Origin: Chitinispirillia bacterium
Lineage (GTDB): Bacteria; Fibrobacterota; Chitinivibrionia; Chitinivibrionales; Chitinispirillaceae
Length of the DNA stretch: 32,180 nt
Direction of reading: 5' to 3'
Assembly (NCBI GenBank): GCA_009786575.1
Contig: WQRV01000011.1
Span: forward strand, 1-32,180
Part shown: one piece after another, positions 15,487 through 24,573 of the stretch
Numbering within the stretch: the first letter of the stretch is position 1
How the letters are laid out: the number at the start of each line of letters is the position of its first letter
Made by a program: the position numbers and the translations under genes
The notes under the pieces: generated by a model
Databases searched by the model: none
Seen by the model: the letters and a program-made list of their open reading frames with translations, nothing else
What the model was told of the DNA's origin: nothing

Positions 15487-16008
15487 TTATCTTTCTTTCG
15501 CCAGTTCGGCAAGCACCTTATCCGTCAGATCGTACGCCGGCCTCGCGAACACGACCGACCCCGATCCCTGCTCAAATATATAGTCGTACTGCTCTTCACG
15601 GGCGATCCTGTTGATAATTCGCTGCATTTTTTCAATTATGGGCAGCGTCAGTTCGTGGTTTCTCGTAAGCGCGGCCCCGCCACGGCCAAACTTCTCCTGC
15701 ACGAACTTCTCTGACTCGATGGTCATAAGCTGCAGCGAGTCGAGGAGCGCCTTCCTGCGTTCGGCGTTCAGAATAAGGCTCTGCTTCTCAAGCCGGGTGC
15801 GGAGATCATCGATCTCCTTCCTCCGCTTGACCGCTTCCTGCTCCCACACCGCAACCTCCTTGTCGAACCTTGCCTGCGCGGTCTTCGTCCCCTCAAACTG
15901 GGCAAATACCTTGTTGATATTGACGTAGCCGACCTTCATCTGCGCCGATGCCGCGCTAAACGCCGCGGCGGCAATAAAGATCAATACTGCGGTTTTAAAT
16001 ACTTTCAT
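15487..16008 (-). CDS. Skp/OmpH-like periplasmic chaperone, second copy
   Basis: Protein of 173 residues from the ATG at 16008. A signal peptide (MKVFKTAVLIF to FSAASAQ) is followed by MKVGYVNINKVFAQFEGTK, the conserved Skp start, and a long charged coiled coil (~45-110, many Lys/Glu/Arg). The C-terminal strand pair is EQYDYIFEQGSGSVVFARP. Skp trimers hold unfolded outer-membrane proteins in a tentacle cavity before handover to BamA. A frame opening at 16077 would add 23 residues without a signal peptide and is rejected. An AAAGG element lies 9 bases before the chosen ATG. Confidence 0.9.
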   Translation of the reverse strand: MKVFKTAVLIFIAAAAFSAASAQMKVGYVNINKVFAQFEGTKTAQARFDKEVAVWEQEAVKRRKEIDDLRTRLEKQSLILNAERRKALLDSLQLMTIESEKFVQEKFGRGGAALTRNHELTLPIIEKMQRIINRIAREEQYDYIFEQGSGSVVFARPAYDLTDKVLAELAKER

Positions 16009-16077
16009 TATCCTGCGCCTTTCTTTATCTGTAATACAAACCCAGCGGCGATTTGAACCATCACGCCCGAATATCAA

Positions 16078-16602
16078 CTATTTCTCTTTGGCCAACTGGG
16101 CCAGCACCCTGTCCGTCAAATCGTGCGCCGGCTTCACATACAGCACCCCGCCGGCCCTCTCGTCGAGAATAAAATCAAACTGTTCGTCCTTGGCGATCTT
16201 GTCGATAATCTTGTTGACCTTCTCGACTATGGGCTTCATCAGCTCAGCAAGCTTAGTCTGCACCTCTCCGCGCGGGCCGAGCTTATCCTGCTGGAACTTG
16301 TTGTGCGTAATCAGCATCTGCTGCAGCGAGTCCTCTAATTTCTTCTTGCGCTCGGCGCTCAGAAGCATCGCCTGCTTCTCAAGCGTGGCGCCGAGCTCGT
16401 TGATAGCCCGCCTCTGCTTAGACATCTCCTGCTCCCACGCGGCAACGTCCTTGTTGAACCTGTCCTGTGCGACCTTGGCCCCCTCGAACTGCGTCAATAT
16501 CTTCTCGGAATTGACGGAGCCGATCTTCAACTGCGCCGATGCGGCATTAATCGCGCCGGCGGCGAAAAACATCAACACCGCAGCCTTAAATCCCCTCATC
16601 AT
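16078..16602 (-). CDS. Skp/OmpH-like periplasmic chaperone, first copy
   Basis: Protein of 174 residues and a paralogue of the gene that follows it. A signal peptide (GFKAAVLMFFAAGAINAASAQ) is followed by LKIGSVNSEKILTQFEGAK, a coiled coil (WEQEMSKQRRAINELGATLEKQ onward) and a C-terminal strand pair (EQFDFILDERAGGVLYVKP). Both copies end with DLTD(K/R)VLA.LAKE. The repeat of near-equal length and layout shows tandem duplication, with enough divergence that it is not recent. AAGGGAGGG precedes the ATG. It lies 72 bp downstream of bamA, the usual place for skp. Confidence 0.9.
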   Translation of the reverse strand: MMRGFKAAVLMFFAAGAINAASAQLKIGSVNSEKILTQFEGAKVAQDRFNKDVAAWEQEMSKQRRAINELGATLEKQAMLLSAERKKKLEDSLQQMLITHNKFQQDKLGPRGEVQTKLAELMKPIVEKVNKIIDKIAKDEQFDFILDERAGGVLYVKPAHDLTDRVLAQLAKEK

Positions 16603-16674
16603 GACAAAACCCTCCCTTACTATTTAAGTATATTAGTGATTACCATCCCAACAAAACTCCTCGCTTCAAACTTA

Positions 16675-18978
16675 CTAAAATCCTTTATTCATTATAATAT
16701 GCCAGGTAACCCCGTTCGGCTTGGCGTCCAGATCTCTCTTGTTGCGCGGGTCCAAACCATAGCCAATGTCTACGCCCATAACCCCGATCATCGGCAGATT
16801 GATACGCATCCCGCCGCCCACGCCCCTGTAGAGGTCGTTTAAGTCCATACCGGAAATCCTGGGCCATGTGTTGCCCATATCCATAAACACGCCGAGGTAC
16901 ACCTGCTGGTCTATGACCGGATAGCGCAGCGACAGGTTGGCGGCAAACATCGATATGCCGTCGCCCTCGCGCCTGTTGTAGTACCCGCCGAATGCCCAGT
17001 CCTGATAGCCCCTTATCACCGCGTCGCCGTACGCGCCTCCGCCGGTGAAAAGGTCGTTGCCCGATATTATGAGATCCTTGCCGAGCTTCGTTATCGCACC
17101 GAACTTCACCTCGCTGCCGAAAACTAATTTGCCGGGGAGCCGGAAGTAGTTCTCGTACGACACCGTCCCCTTGAGATAGCGGTAGTCTCCGCCGAGCCCC
17201 GCGAACTCCGGGGTAATGGTAAGCCTCGAGCCGTCATTGGGGAAGAGCGGCATGTCGAGGTCGTAACGCTCTATGTTGAGGCGCAGGCGGGAGAGCACGC
17301 CCGTCTCCACAATCTGCATATTGGAAAGGGAAACTGTCTCGCGGTTCGTCTGCTCGTGGCTGAGCTGATAAATAGCCTGAAAGCGAAATTTGTTGTCCGG
17401 CCACTTGAGGCGCGAGCGGCCGGCGCCTATCCTGAAACCGTAGCTCATAGTAGTGTCGTACGGATTCTCGCTCTGATAGTAGCTGTATATCTGCTGGTCG
17501 GCGAACACCGTGCCCGTAAGCCACAGCGGCGTGTCGAAAGCCCACGGTTCGGTAAAGCTCACCATCCCCAGTTTGCGGTACGCGCCGTACTGTACATCTA
17601 TTTTGAACTCCTGCCCCGCCCCGCGGAAGTTGGGTATCGCCATGCCAAACGTGCCCGTCAGCTTGTCCTGATCGCTGTACGCCGCGCCTACCGTCAGCTG
17701 GCCTATGTTGTCGCGCTCGGTGATGTCGAAAATAATGTCTATCGTGCCGTCGTCGTTTTGCATAATATCCGGCACTATGTTCGTAAAGTAGTTGAGGCGG
17801 AAGATATTTTGCTGACTGAGCGCCATGAGTGACTGGCGGTAGCGCTGGCCCGGCATGAGCCTGATCTCGCGGCGTATCACCTTCTCCCAGGTTTTGCTGT
17901 TGCCGCGGATGTCTACCTTGCGCACAATGGCCGGACGGCCCTCGGCGATCTCAAAGACAAGATCTACCGTATCGGAATTTTCACCTCTGTAAACGCGCTT
18001 GTCGTCTACGCGCACCCAAAGGTAGCCCTCTTCCCGATAAGCCGTCTCTAACATATACCGCGTCATCTCAAACTGGCTCTTGCGGAAATACTTGCCCTTC
18101 GCAAGCGCTACTTTGGGCAAAAGTGAATCAGACTCTATGATTCTGTTGCCGGTAAACGCAATATCGCCGGCGTAGTACCTGCGCCCCTCGGCCACCGTAA
18201 TCTCAATGTGAATGTCGCGTTTGTCTCCCGAGTGCCATACGCTGTCGCGCTCTATCGCGGCATCAAGAAAACCGAGTTCGTTGTAGTACATCACCAGCGT
18301 GTCCAAATGCGCACGGTAACGCTCTTCGTTGAAGTCGCCTGCGTGCCACCAGCGGTTCGTTTTGGTCTTGAATTTGCCCGTGAGCTTGCTCGTCTTTACG
18401 CTGTCATTGCCATCAAATTTAATCGTCCGCACACGTACCCGCGGGCCCTCGTCTATAGTGTACTTGACAATGGCGTTGCCCGGGACAACCGAGTTTATAA
18501 CCTGCGCACCGATCTCTGCAAGCAGATAGCCCTTCTCTGCGTACATATTGGCGATGGCCTGCCTGCTCTTGTGCAGCTGCGCATCGGAAAGCGGGTGGTA
18601 AAGGCCTATAACACGCGCCTCCTCAAGTTCCTTCGTCTTGATCTTCCTGTTGCCCTCGAACTCGATCCTGTCAACAAGCGGGAACTCCTCAAGCTCAATG
18701 GCCAGAATAACGCTCTCACCGGTCTCCTCGTCTATCACAAAATCTATCGTGCGGAACAGTCCCAGCGCGTACAGCCGGCGTACAGATTCCTGCACATCGG
18801 ACGGAGTAAACTCCTTGCCGGGCTCAAGAAGAATGGCGTCCCTTACTATTTCCGTCTTGGTCACCAAAAGACCTTTTATCCTGATATCCTCAAGTACCTT
18901 GGCGTCTGTGCGCACAAACAGCGCGGATACAAGTATCAGACAGATAATAAGGGCGGCTGCAGTAAAAATTTTTCTCAT
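16675..18978 (-). CDS. bamA: BamA, outer-membrane protein assembly factor
   Basis: Central Omp85 subunit of the beta-barrel assembly machine, 767 residues. A signal peptide (~5-27) is followed by five POTRA domains (roughly 28-98, 98-177, 178-262, 263-345, 346-420), each opening with an I.G...(T/K) type strand such as IEFEGNRKIKT, IKFDGNDSVKT and VDIRGNSKTWE. The C-terminal half is a 16-strand Omp85 barrel. The lid-lock motif VIRGYQDW matches the (V/I)RG(F/Y) of loop 6, and the chain ends in Phe as a barrel signal. The ATG follows the clpC stop codon with no gap, so translation is probably coupled. A GGAGAG site lies inside the clpC end. Confidence 0.95.
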   Translation of the reverse strand: MRKIFTAAALIICLILVSALFVRTDAKVLEDIRIKGLLVTKTEIVRDAILLEPGKEFTPSDVQESVRRLYALGLFRTIDFVIDEETGESVILAIELEEFPLVDRIEFEGNRKIKTKELEEARVIGLYHPLSDAQLHKSRQAIANMYAEKGYLLAEIGAQVINSVVPGNAIVKYTIDEGPRVRVRTIKFDGNDSVKTSKLTGKFKTKTNRWWHAGDFNEERYRAHLDTLVMYYNELGFLDAAIERDSVWHSGDKRDIHIEITVAEGRRYYAGDIAFTGNRIIESDSLLPKVALAKGKYFRKSQFEMTRYMLETAYREEGYLWVRVDDKRVYRGENSDTVDLVFEIAEGRPAIVRKVDIRGNSKTWEKVIRREIRLMPGQRYRQSLMALSQQNIFRLNYFTNIVPDIMQNDDGTIDIIFDITERDNIGQLTVGAAYSDQDKLTGTFGMAIPNFRGAGQEFKIDVQYGAYRKLGMVSFTEPWAFDTPLWLTGTVFADQQIYSYYQSENPYDTTMSYGFRIGAGRSRLKWPDNKFRFQAIYQLSHEQTNRETVSLSNMQIVETGVLSRLRLNIERYDLDMPLFPNDGSRLTITPEFAGLGGDYRYLKGTVSYENYFRLPGKLVFGSEVKFGAITKLGKDLIISGNDLFTGGGAYGDAVIRGYQDWAFGGYYNRREGDGISMFAANLSLRYPVIDQQVYLGVFMDMGNTWPRISGMDLNDLYRGVGGGMRINLPMIGVMGVDIGYGLDPRNKRDLDAKPNGVTWHIIMNKGF

Positions 18979-21438
18979 CTATACGCCGCTCTCCACCGCT
19001 TCCGCTTTCTTAAAGATCACGCCTTCATCATCGGTTTCGAGGGATATTATATCACCGTCGCCGAAGTTATTGAGCAGAAACTCCTCGGCCAGCGGATCCT
19101 CAACGGAGCGCTGGATCGAGCGGCGCAGCGGGCGTGCGCCGAGAACCGGATCGTACCCCTTGTCAACCAGAAACTTTTTCATAGCCTCGGTGAAGATTAG
19201 CTTGATACCGCGGTCAACGAGGCGCTCCTGCACCTCATTCAGCTGGATGTCCACAATCCTCGCGATCTCGTCCTTGCCGAGCGGCGCGAAGACGATAGTC
19301 TCGTCTATGCGGTTTATGAACTCCGGGTTGAAGATGCGCTTCATCTCGTCCATCACCTTGCTTTTCATCGCCTCGTAATCGGACGCGGCGTTATTCCTGC
19401 CAAACCCTACGGTGCCGGTCTTCTTGACATCGCGGGAACCGGCGTTGGAGGTCATTATGATGACGGTGTTTTTAAAGTTGACGTGGCGGCCGTAGGAATC
19501 GGTAAGGATGCCGTCGTCAAGCACCTGTAAGAGGATGTTGAAGACATCAGGGTGCGCTTTCTCTATTTCATCGAGGAGGATGACGGAGTACGGCTTCTTG
19601 CGGATCTTCTCCGTAAGCTGGCCGCCCTCCTCGTACCCCACGTACCCCGGAGGCGCACCGACGAGGCGCGACACGGCGTGTTTTTCCATGTATTCCGACA
19701 TGTCAATACGGACAAGCGCGTCGTCTGTGTCAAACAGAGATTGCGCAAGCGCCTTGGCCAATTCCGTTTTGCCAACGCCCGTCGGCCCCAAAAATATGAA
19801 CGACGCTATGGGGCGGCGGGTATTGTGCAGCCCCGCACGCGAACGCCTGATGCTCCTGGCGACAGCTCCGAGCGCCTCGTCCTGCCCGATAACCCTGCGG
19901 CGCAGCTCGTCTTCCAGATGCAGTATCTTCTTCGTCTCCTCCTCCGCAAGGCGCGTGAGGGGGATCCCGGTCATCGTGGCTATAACCTCATTAATAGTCG
20001 ATTCGTCAACAAGCAGCCTCTCCTCCGCCTTGGCCTTGCGCCACAGCGCTTTTTGTTCCAATAACGTACCGTTCAATTTCTCCTGCTTGTCCCGAAGCTG
20101 CGCGGCACGCTCGAACTCCTGCTGCTCAACCGCAAGCTCCTTGTCGCGCAAGACCTCCGCAATCTCTTTTTCGATGTCGCGGATATCGGTAGGTATCTCC
20201 ATGCTCGAAAGGCGCTTCCTCGCGCCCGCTTCGTCAATCACGTCAATCGCCTTGTCGGGCAAGAACCTGTCGGAGATGTAACGGTCGGAAAATTTGACCG
20301 CAGCCTCAATAGCCTTCTCGGTATAAGTAACTTTGTGGTGCTCCTCGTAATTGTGGCGGAGGCCGGAAATTATCTGTATCGTTTCGGCTACGCTCGGCGG
20401 GTCAACCATGATCGTCTGGAATCTGCGGGCCAGCGCGCCGTCCTTCTCGATATATTTACGGTATTCGTCGAGTGTTGTAGCGCCTACGCACTGTATCTCC
20501 CCGCGCGACAGCGCGGGTTTGAAGATGTTCGACGCATCGAGGCTCCCTTCGGATCCGCCCGCCCCTACTATCGTGTGCAATTCGTCAATAAAGATGATGA
20601 TGTTGTCGTTCTTCTGCAGTTCAACCATTAGCGCCTTGAGCCGCTCCTCGAACTGGCCGCGGTACTTGGTGCCAGCCACCATCGAGGCCATGTCCAAATT
20701 GATGACGCGCTTGTTTTCGAGGACCTGCGGTATGTTCTTTTCGATAATTTTCTGCGCGAGCCCCTCAACGATAGCCGTCTTGCCTATCCCCGGCTCGCCG
20801 ATCAGCACCGGGTTATTCTTCTTGCGGCGGCTGAGGATCTGCACTACGCGCTCGATCTCCTTCTCCCTGCCTATGACCGGGTCGAGCTTATTGTCCTTGG
20901 CCATTGCCGTGAGGTCGCGGCCGAAGTGGTCCATAAACGGGGTCTTGCTCTTCTCCTTTGGGCCGCCCGGGCCGCCGTTCACCCCGCCGGAGACCTCGCC
21001 GCCCTTGAGCACGCGGCTGATCTCCTCCTTAACGCGGTCGTACTCAAGCCCCGCCGCGGCGAGCGCATTGGCCGCCGCCGATTCGGTGTCTTTCATAAGC
21101 GCGAGGAGCAGGTGCTCGGTACCGATGTACTTGTGCGACATCGACCGCGCCTCGTTGGCCGCAAGCTCCAGCACTTTCTTGGCGCGCGGCGTGAATGGGA
21201 GCATCTGCCCCACCGTCATCATCCCGCCCGCCGAGGTAACCGCCTTTTCTATGCTCATCGCCAGATCATCGAGGTCAACCCCCATCCCGTTCATAACCGC
21301 GACCGCGACGCCGTCGCCCTCTTTTATCAAACCTAAAAGCAGGTGCTCGGTACCGACATAATCGTTACCGAGGCGTACCGACTCTTCCCTTGCGATCTGC
21401 ATCACCTTTTTGACGCGGTCCGTAAACATGCCATTCAT
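18979..21438 (-). CDS. clpC: ClpC, Hsp100 unfoldase with UVR motif
   Basis: AAA+ unfoldase of 819 residues. Two Clp_N repeats (~3-140; [14 protein letters not shown] and [14 protein letters not shown]) lead to AAA-1 with Walker A GEPGIGKT (~214). The middle domain includes a UVR motif ([18 protein letters not shown], ~438-455), the feature that separates ClpC from ClpA and ClpB. AAA-2 has Walker A GPTGVGKT (~551) and a VGFG loop that should dock ClpP. In Bacillus, ClpC binds phosphoarginine on substrates marked by McsB, and McsA/McsB also serve as its adaptors; both are encoded just upstream. No clpP is in the window. The gene runs straight into bamA, which is unusual. Confidence 0.95.
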   Translation of the reverse strand: MNGMFTDRVKKVMQIAREESVRLGNDYVGTEHLLLGLIKEGDGVAVAVMNGMGVDLDDLAMSIEKAVTSAGGMMTVGQMLPFTPRAKKVLELAANEARSMSHKYIGTEHLLLALMKDTESAAANALAAAGLEYDRVKEEISRVLKGGEVSGGVNGGPGGPKEKSKTPFMDHFGRDLTAMAKDNKLDPVIGREKEIERVVQILSRRKKNNPVLIGEPGIGKTAIVEGLAQKIIEKNIPQVLENKRVINLDMASMVAGTKYRGQFEERLKALMVELQKNDNIIIFIDELHTIVGAGGSEGSLDASNIFKPALSRGEIQCVGATTLDEYRKYIEKDGALARRFQTIMVDPPSVAETIQIISGLRHNYEEHHKVTYTEKAIEAAVKFSDRYISDRFLPDKAIDVIDEAGARKRLSSMEIPTDIRDIEKEIAEVLRDKELAVEQQEFERAAQLRDKQEKLNGTLLEQKALWRKAKAEERLLVDESTINEVIATMTGIPLTRLAEEETKKILHLEDELRRRVIGQDEALGAVARSIRRSRAGLHNTRRPIASFIFLGPTGVGKTELAKALAQSLFDTDDALVRIDMSEYMEKHAVSRLVGAPPGYVGYEEGGQLTEKIRKKPYSVILLDEIEKAHPDVFNILLQVLDDGILTDSYGRHVNFKNTVIIMTSNAGSRDVKKTGTVGFGRNNAASDYEAMKSKVMDEMKRIFNPEFINRIDETIVFAPLGKDEIARIVDIQLNEVQERLVDRGIKLIFTEAMKKFLVDKGYDPVLGARPLRRSIQRSVEDPLAEEFLLNNFGDGDIISLETDDEGVIFKKAEAVESGV

Positions 21439-21471
21439 ATATATTGCAGCCCTTTCGTTATTCTAAAATTA

Positions 21472-21498
21472 GCGGGCAGCCGAGGGCGGCCGCCCATG
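21472..21498. repeat. dispersed GC-rich palindrome, copy 3
   Basis: GCGGGCAGCCGAGGGCGGCC followed by GCCCATGC lies in the 172-bp gap between mcsB and clpC. It has the same layout as 31-58: a GCGGGC half-site, CGAGGGC, then a GGGCGGCCGCCC palindrome. As the largest break in the mcsA-mcsB-clpC-bamA run, the gap may also hold a separate promoter, but I see no clear one. Confidence 0.55.
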
Positions 21499-21610
21499 CA
21501 TTATTACAATTAACGGACAACCGGATTGCCCCCATACCGCCTTATCATATCACACCGGATTAACAGTAATCCCCGCAAATCACGTAAAAATAATTCCCGC
21601 CAATTCCCCC

Positions 21611-22720
21611 CTACTGCGTTTTCCGCCTAACGCGCCTCTTTTTCCCGAAGGCCTCCCGCACAACCTCCGCCCTCGCGGCGTCCATCTCGGAGGGGGCGTT
21701 GTCCCTGTCGCTGATATATATCTGCAGGTGCGCCGGCATGCAGATCACAACCAGCTCGTTTATGTCCTCGACCGTCCGCTCCTCGTATAGCCCGCAGTCA
21801 ATCCCGAGCCTTAAAGCCGACGTAAGGTTCAAAAGCTCTCCCAGCCCCAGCACCCGCGCGTTAGCAAGCATCCCGTGCGCGCGCCACACCTTGTCGGCGA
21901 CCTCAAGGCGGGCGTCTTTTAAAAGCCGCTCCCGCGCCGTGCGCTCATGGGCGATTATCTCCCTTATCACCTTGCTTGTAGACTCAATGAACTCCGCCTC
22001 GCTCGACCCCATCGTGGCGCGGTTCGATAACTGAAAAAAGTTGCCCACCACGTCGGAGTGTTCCCCAAAAAAACCGCGCGTCGATATCCCCATCTGGCTC
22101 GCGCCCTGCAAAACCGGATCTATCGCCTTAGTGAGCACCAGCCCCGGCAGGTGCATCAGATACGAGACCCGCAAGCCCGTCCCCGAGTTCGTCGGGCAGG
22201 CCGTAAGGAAGCCGAACCGCTCGCTGTAGGCGTACTTGAGCCCCTTGCCTATGCTGTCGTCAACCCTGCTCGTCATCTCCCACAGGTCGAACGTGTGGAA
22301 CCCGGAGGCCATCCCCTGAATGCGCAGGTGATCCTCCTCATTTATCATGACGCAGTACTTGCGCGAGTTGTCGCAGGCCACGCCGCGCTCGCCCTCGCCC
22401 TTGAGCATGTCCATGCTCACCATGCGCTCCTCGACCAGAAAGTGCTGCTCGAGCTTGCGCAGCCGCCCGAAGTTGATCACCTCAAGCTTGCCGCACGGCA
22501 TGGACGCGCCGCCCAGCACCGCCGATATCTCCTTAAAGACCTTCTGCTTGTCCCGCGCCGAGGCCCGCGCCGGAAACCTGTGCGCCGCGAGGTTGCGGGC
22601 GAGGCGGATCCGCGTCGCTACCACAACATCCTCATCGGGCCCCATGTTGCCGAGCCATACCGGCATCCCTCCGTAGAGGCGGAACCGCTTCGCCGCGCTC
22701 ATTTTGGCAGCGCCGTTCAT
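21611..22720 (-). CDS. mcsB: McsB, protein-arginine kinase
   Basis: Bacterial guanido-phosphotransferase family kinase that phosphorylates arginine in proteins, marking them for ClpCP. At 369 residues it matches the McsB length. Motifs are VVATRIRLARN (~32-43), VINEEDHLR-like MINEEDHLR (~125-133) in the active site, CPTNSGTGLR with Cys175 at the nucleotide site, and SSEAEFIE (~239). Near the C-terminus, where well-studied McsB has the phosphoarginine-sensing RDxxRA motif, this protein reads MDAARA (~346-351), keeping D, R and A but not the first Arg. It overlaps the mcsA end by four bases (ATGA), so the two are coupled as in Bacillus. Confidence 0.94.
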   Translation of the reverse strand: MNGAAKMSAAKRFRLYGGMPVWLGNMGPDEDVVVATRIRLARNLAAHRFPARASARDKQKVFKEISAVLGGASMPCGKLEVINFGRLRKLEQHFLVEERMVSMDMLKGEGERGVACDNSRKYCVMINEEDHLRIQGMASGFHTFDLWEMTSRVDDSIGKGLKYAYSERFGFLTACPTNSGTGLRVSYLMHLPGLVLTKAIDPVLQGASQMGISTRGFFGEHSDVVGNFFQLSNRATMGSSEAEFIESTSKVIREIIAHERTARERLLKDARLEVADKVWRAHGMLANARVLGLGELLNLTSALRLGIDCGLYEERTVEDINELVVICMPAHLQIYISDRDNAPSEMDAARAEVVREAFGKKRRVRRKTQ

Positions 22721-23274
22721 TTCGCGTCTAACTTCAGGCTGCTTATGGTGTCGCGGATTAGCGCGGCATCCTCAAACCGCTCGCTCTTCACGGCGGCGTC
22801 GAGCTCGCGGCGCAGCTTCGCGATGTCCCGCTTGCCCCCCCGGCGCGGGGCCTTGCCGTAAATCTTCCCCTTGTGCCCGTCCGCCCCGTGGATCTGCATC
22901 AATATCCGGTCGATCCGCTCCTCAAAACTTGCGTAGCACTCCGCACACCCAAGCCACCCGCCCGACCGGAACTCCGAAAACTTCATCCCGCAGTTCGAAC
23001 ACGTTATGTCCGGCTCCGGCACCTCCTCATCCTCGTCCGCCGCCCCCCCCGGCTCCTTAACCGTCACTTTGACGTGCGTCTCCGCCGCCATAGCCGACCC
23101 CGCCGTACCCGTCAAACCCGCCAAACCCTTTATGAGCGAGTCCCCATCCGGCAGCGGCAACCCCCGCTTTCGGGCGCAATCCTCGCAAAGATGAAACGTC
23201 TGCGTCTCGTTCTGCTCTACATGCGTAAGGTGCACATTTGCGGGATTAACCCCGCAATCGTCGCAAATATCCAT
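22717..23274 (-). CDS. mcsA: McsA, zinc-binding activator of McsB
   Basis: Protein of 185 residues with the McsA architecture. There are two zinc-finger sets, C4/C7 with C30/C33 (CDDCG, CEDC) and C92/C95 with C110/C113 (CSNC, CAEC). An acidic linker (AADEDEEVPEPD) sits between them, and a C-terminal UVR motif (KLRRELDAAVKSERFEDAALIRD, ~153-175) matches the one in ClpC. McsA stimulates McsB and bridges it to ClpC. AAGGA lies 7 bases before the ATG. As first gene of the long minus-strand run it has its own upstream promoter candidate. The repressor gene ctsR, normally before mcsA in Firmicutes, is absent here. Confidence 0.93.
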   Translation of the reverse strand: MDICDDCGVNPANVHLTHVEQNETQTFHLCEDCARKRGLPLPDGDSLIKGLAGLTGTAGSAMAAETHVKVTVKEPGGAADEDEEVPEPDITCSNCGMKFSEFRSGGWLGCAECYASFEERIDRILMQIHGADGHKGKIYGKAPRRGGKRDIAKLRRELDAAVKSERFEDAALIRDTISSLKLDAK

Positions 23275-23365
23275 GTTTTAGTCCTTTTTCGGTTACCCTC
23301 AAGCCCTGATTATCGGGTTGTCATACTATAGGCGCCGGCCATGATATGACTATATTACAATATAG

Positions 23366-23394
23366 AATATAGAATATGCCGGGGGGATGTGCAA
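23366..23394 (-). promoter_or_regulatory. candidate promoter of the mcsA run
   Basis: On the minus strand, TTGCAC and TATATT are separated by 17 bases, about 90 bases upstream of mcsA. It overlaps the first codons of the divergent ORF6N gene. No CtsR-type or CIRCE-type operator is apparent around it. Confidence 0.4.
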
Positions 23395-23939
23395 AATTTT
23401 TACAATTAAAAAATTTAACCGCCCAAACCGCTGACGGACAGGCGAGAACCGGGACAAAGGTCCTGCTGGACCGCGATGTCGCCTACCTGTACGGAGTAGA
23501 GACCAAAGAGGTCAATCAGGCAGTTAAAAATAACCCGGATAAGTTCCCGGACGGATACATAATTCTAGTTGACAACGATGAGAAACTCGAACTGGTCAAA
23601 AATTTTGACCAGTTCAACTCGCTCAAACATTCCTACGCCCCAATTAAGGCTTTTACCGAAAAAGGGCTGTACATGCTCGCCACCATCCTCAAAAGCCCGC
23701 AGGCCACGCAGACCACCCTGGCGATCATCGAAACCTTCGCCAAAATCCGCGAATTGACCCGGACTGTCGGCGAACTGGCCAAAAAGGCCACAAAGGAGGA
23801 AAAGGAACCGCTCATGCAGAAAAGCGGGGAGATTATCTCGGACATTTTGGGCGATTCCCTTAATATCTCCGAGACAGAGACCACTTTTGAGATCAATCTG
23901 GCCGTTATGAGCCTGAAACATACGGTCAAAAAGAGGTAA
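23376..23939 (+). CDS. ORF6N-domain protein, copy 1, altered N-terminus
   Basis: Protein of 187 residues with an ORF6N domain (GTKVLLDRDVAYLYGVETKEVNQAVKNN to IKAFTEKGLYMLATILKS, ~27-110), a phage- and plasmid-associated DNA-binding fold related to KilA-N. A helical C-terminus follows. The first ~25 residues do not match the KVVEIRG lead of the neighbouring copy, and no ribosome site precedes the ATG, so the native start may have been lost. The frame is otherwise intact. The region from residue ~90 to the stop is nearly identical in DNA to the next gene. Family members are often annotated as phage antirepressors or regulators. Its target is unknown. Confidence 0.65.
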   Translation: MPGGCAKFLQLKNLTAQTADGQARTGTKVLLDRDVAYLYGVETKEVNQAVKNNPDKFPDGYIILVDNDEKLELVKNFDQFNSLKHSYAPIKAFTEKGLYMLATILKSPQATQTTLAIIETFAKIRELTRTVGELAKKATKEEKEPLMQKSGEIISDILGDSLNISETETTFEINLAVMSLKHTVKKR

Positions 23940-23947
23940 TATCAGGC
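23642..23947 (+). repeat. near-identical 306-bp direct repeat, first copy
   Basis: Aligns without gaps to 24276-24581 (offset 634). It covers the C-terminal half of the ORF6N gene, the stop codon and a few bases beyond (TAATATCAGGC). Only a handful of mostly silent changes are visible, while the upstream halves of the two genes differ at many positions. Confidence 0.92.
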
Positions 23948-24039
23948 GGAACCGGAGGATTTAGCGGGCCGGGGAGTGAGGCCGGCGCGGTTGATTCATA
24001 ATAATTCAGTATCAATATCCAACAGAAAGGGGTATTATT

Positions 24040-24573
24040 ATGGGCTTAATTATTGATGTAGATTCGAAAGTGGTCGAAATCCGCGGGACAAAGGTCCTGC
24101 TTGACTGTGATGTTGCTTCTTTGTATGGGGTCGAGACCAGAGAAGTCAATCAGGCTGTCAAAAATAATCAGGATAAGTTCCCGGACGGGTATATAATTTT
24201 TCTTGACAAAACCGAGAAAGATGAACTTATCAAAAATTTTGATAACCTCGGTTCACTGAGGTATTCGCCCGCCCAAATTAAGGCTTTTACCGAAAAAGGG
24301 CTGTACATGCTCGCCACCATCCTCAAAAGCCCGCAGGCCACGCAGACCACTCTGGCGATCATCGAAACCTTCGCCAAAATCCGCGAATTGACCCGGACTG
24401 TCGGCGAACTGGCCAAAAAGGCCACAAAAGAGGAAAAGGAGCCGCTCATGCAGAAAAGCGGGGAGATTATCTCGGATATTCTGGGCGATTCCCTTAATAT
24501 CTCCGAGACAGAGACCACTTTTGAGATCAATCTGGCCGTTATGAGCCTGAAACATACGGTCAAAAAGAGGTAA
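24040..24573 (+). CDS. ORF6N-domain protein, copy 2
   Basis: Protein of 177 residues with a complete ORF6N domain: VVEIRGTKVLLDCDVASLYGV, VNQAVKNNQDKFPDGYIIFL and IKAFTEKGLYMLATILKS. The C-terminus is rich in Glu and Lys (KKATKEEKEPLMQKSGE). AAAGGGG lies before the ATG, giving this copy a proper ribosome site that copy 1 lacks. It is probably DNA-binding and sequence-specific, but the target is unknown. The neighbouring genes are housekeeping, with no phage structural or integrase genes in view, so these are likely domesticated or stranded mobile-element genes. Confidence 0.8.
   Translation: MGLIIDVDSKVVEIRGTKVLLDCDVASLYGVETREVNQAVKNNQDKFPDGYIIFLDKTEKDELIKNFDNLGSLRYSPAQIKAFTEKGLYMLATILKSPQATQTTLAIIETFAKIRELTRTVGELAKKATKEEKEPLMQKSGEIISDILGDSLNISETETTFEINLAVMSLKHTVKKR

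Noticed and set aside
18208-19200. 330-codon plus-strand frame across the bamA/clpC border
   Set aside because: It spans two well-supported genes on the other strand and shows no family similarity.
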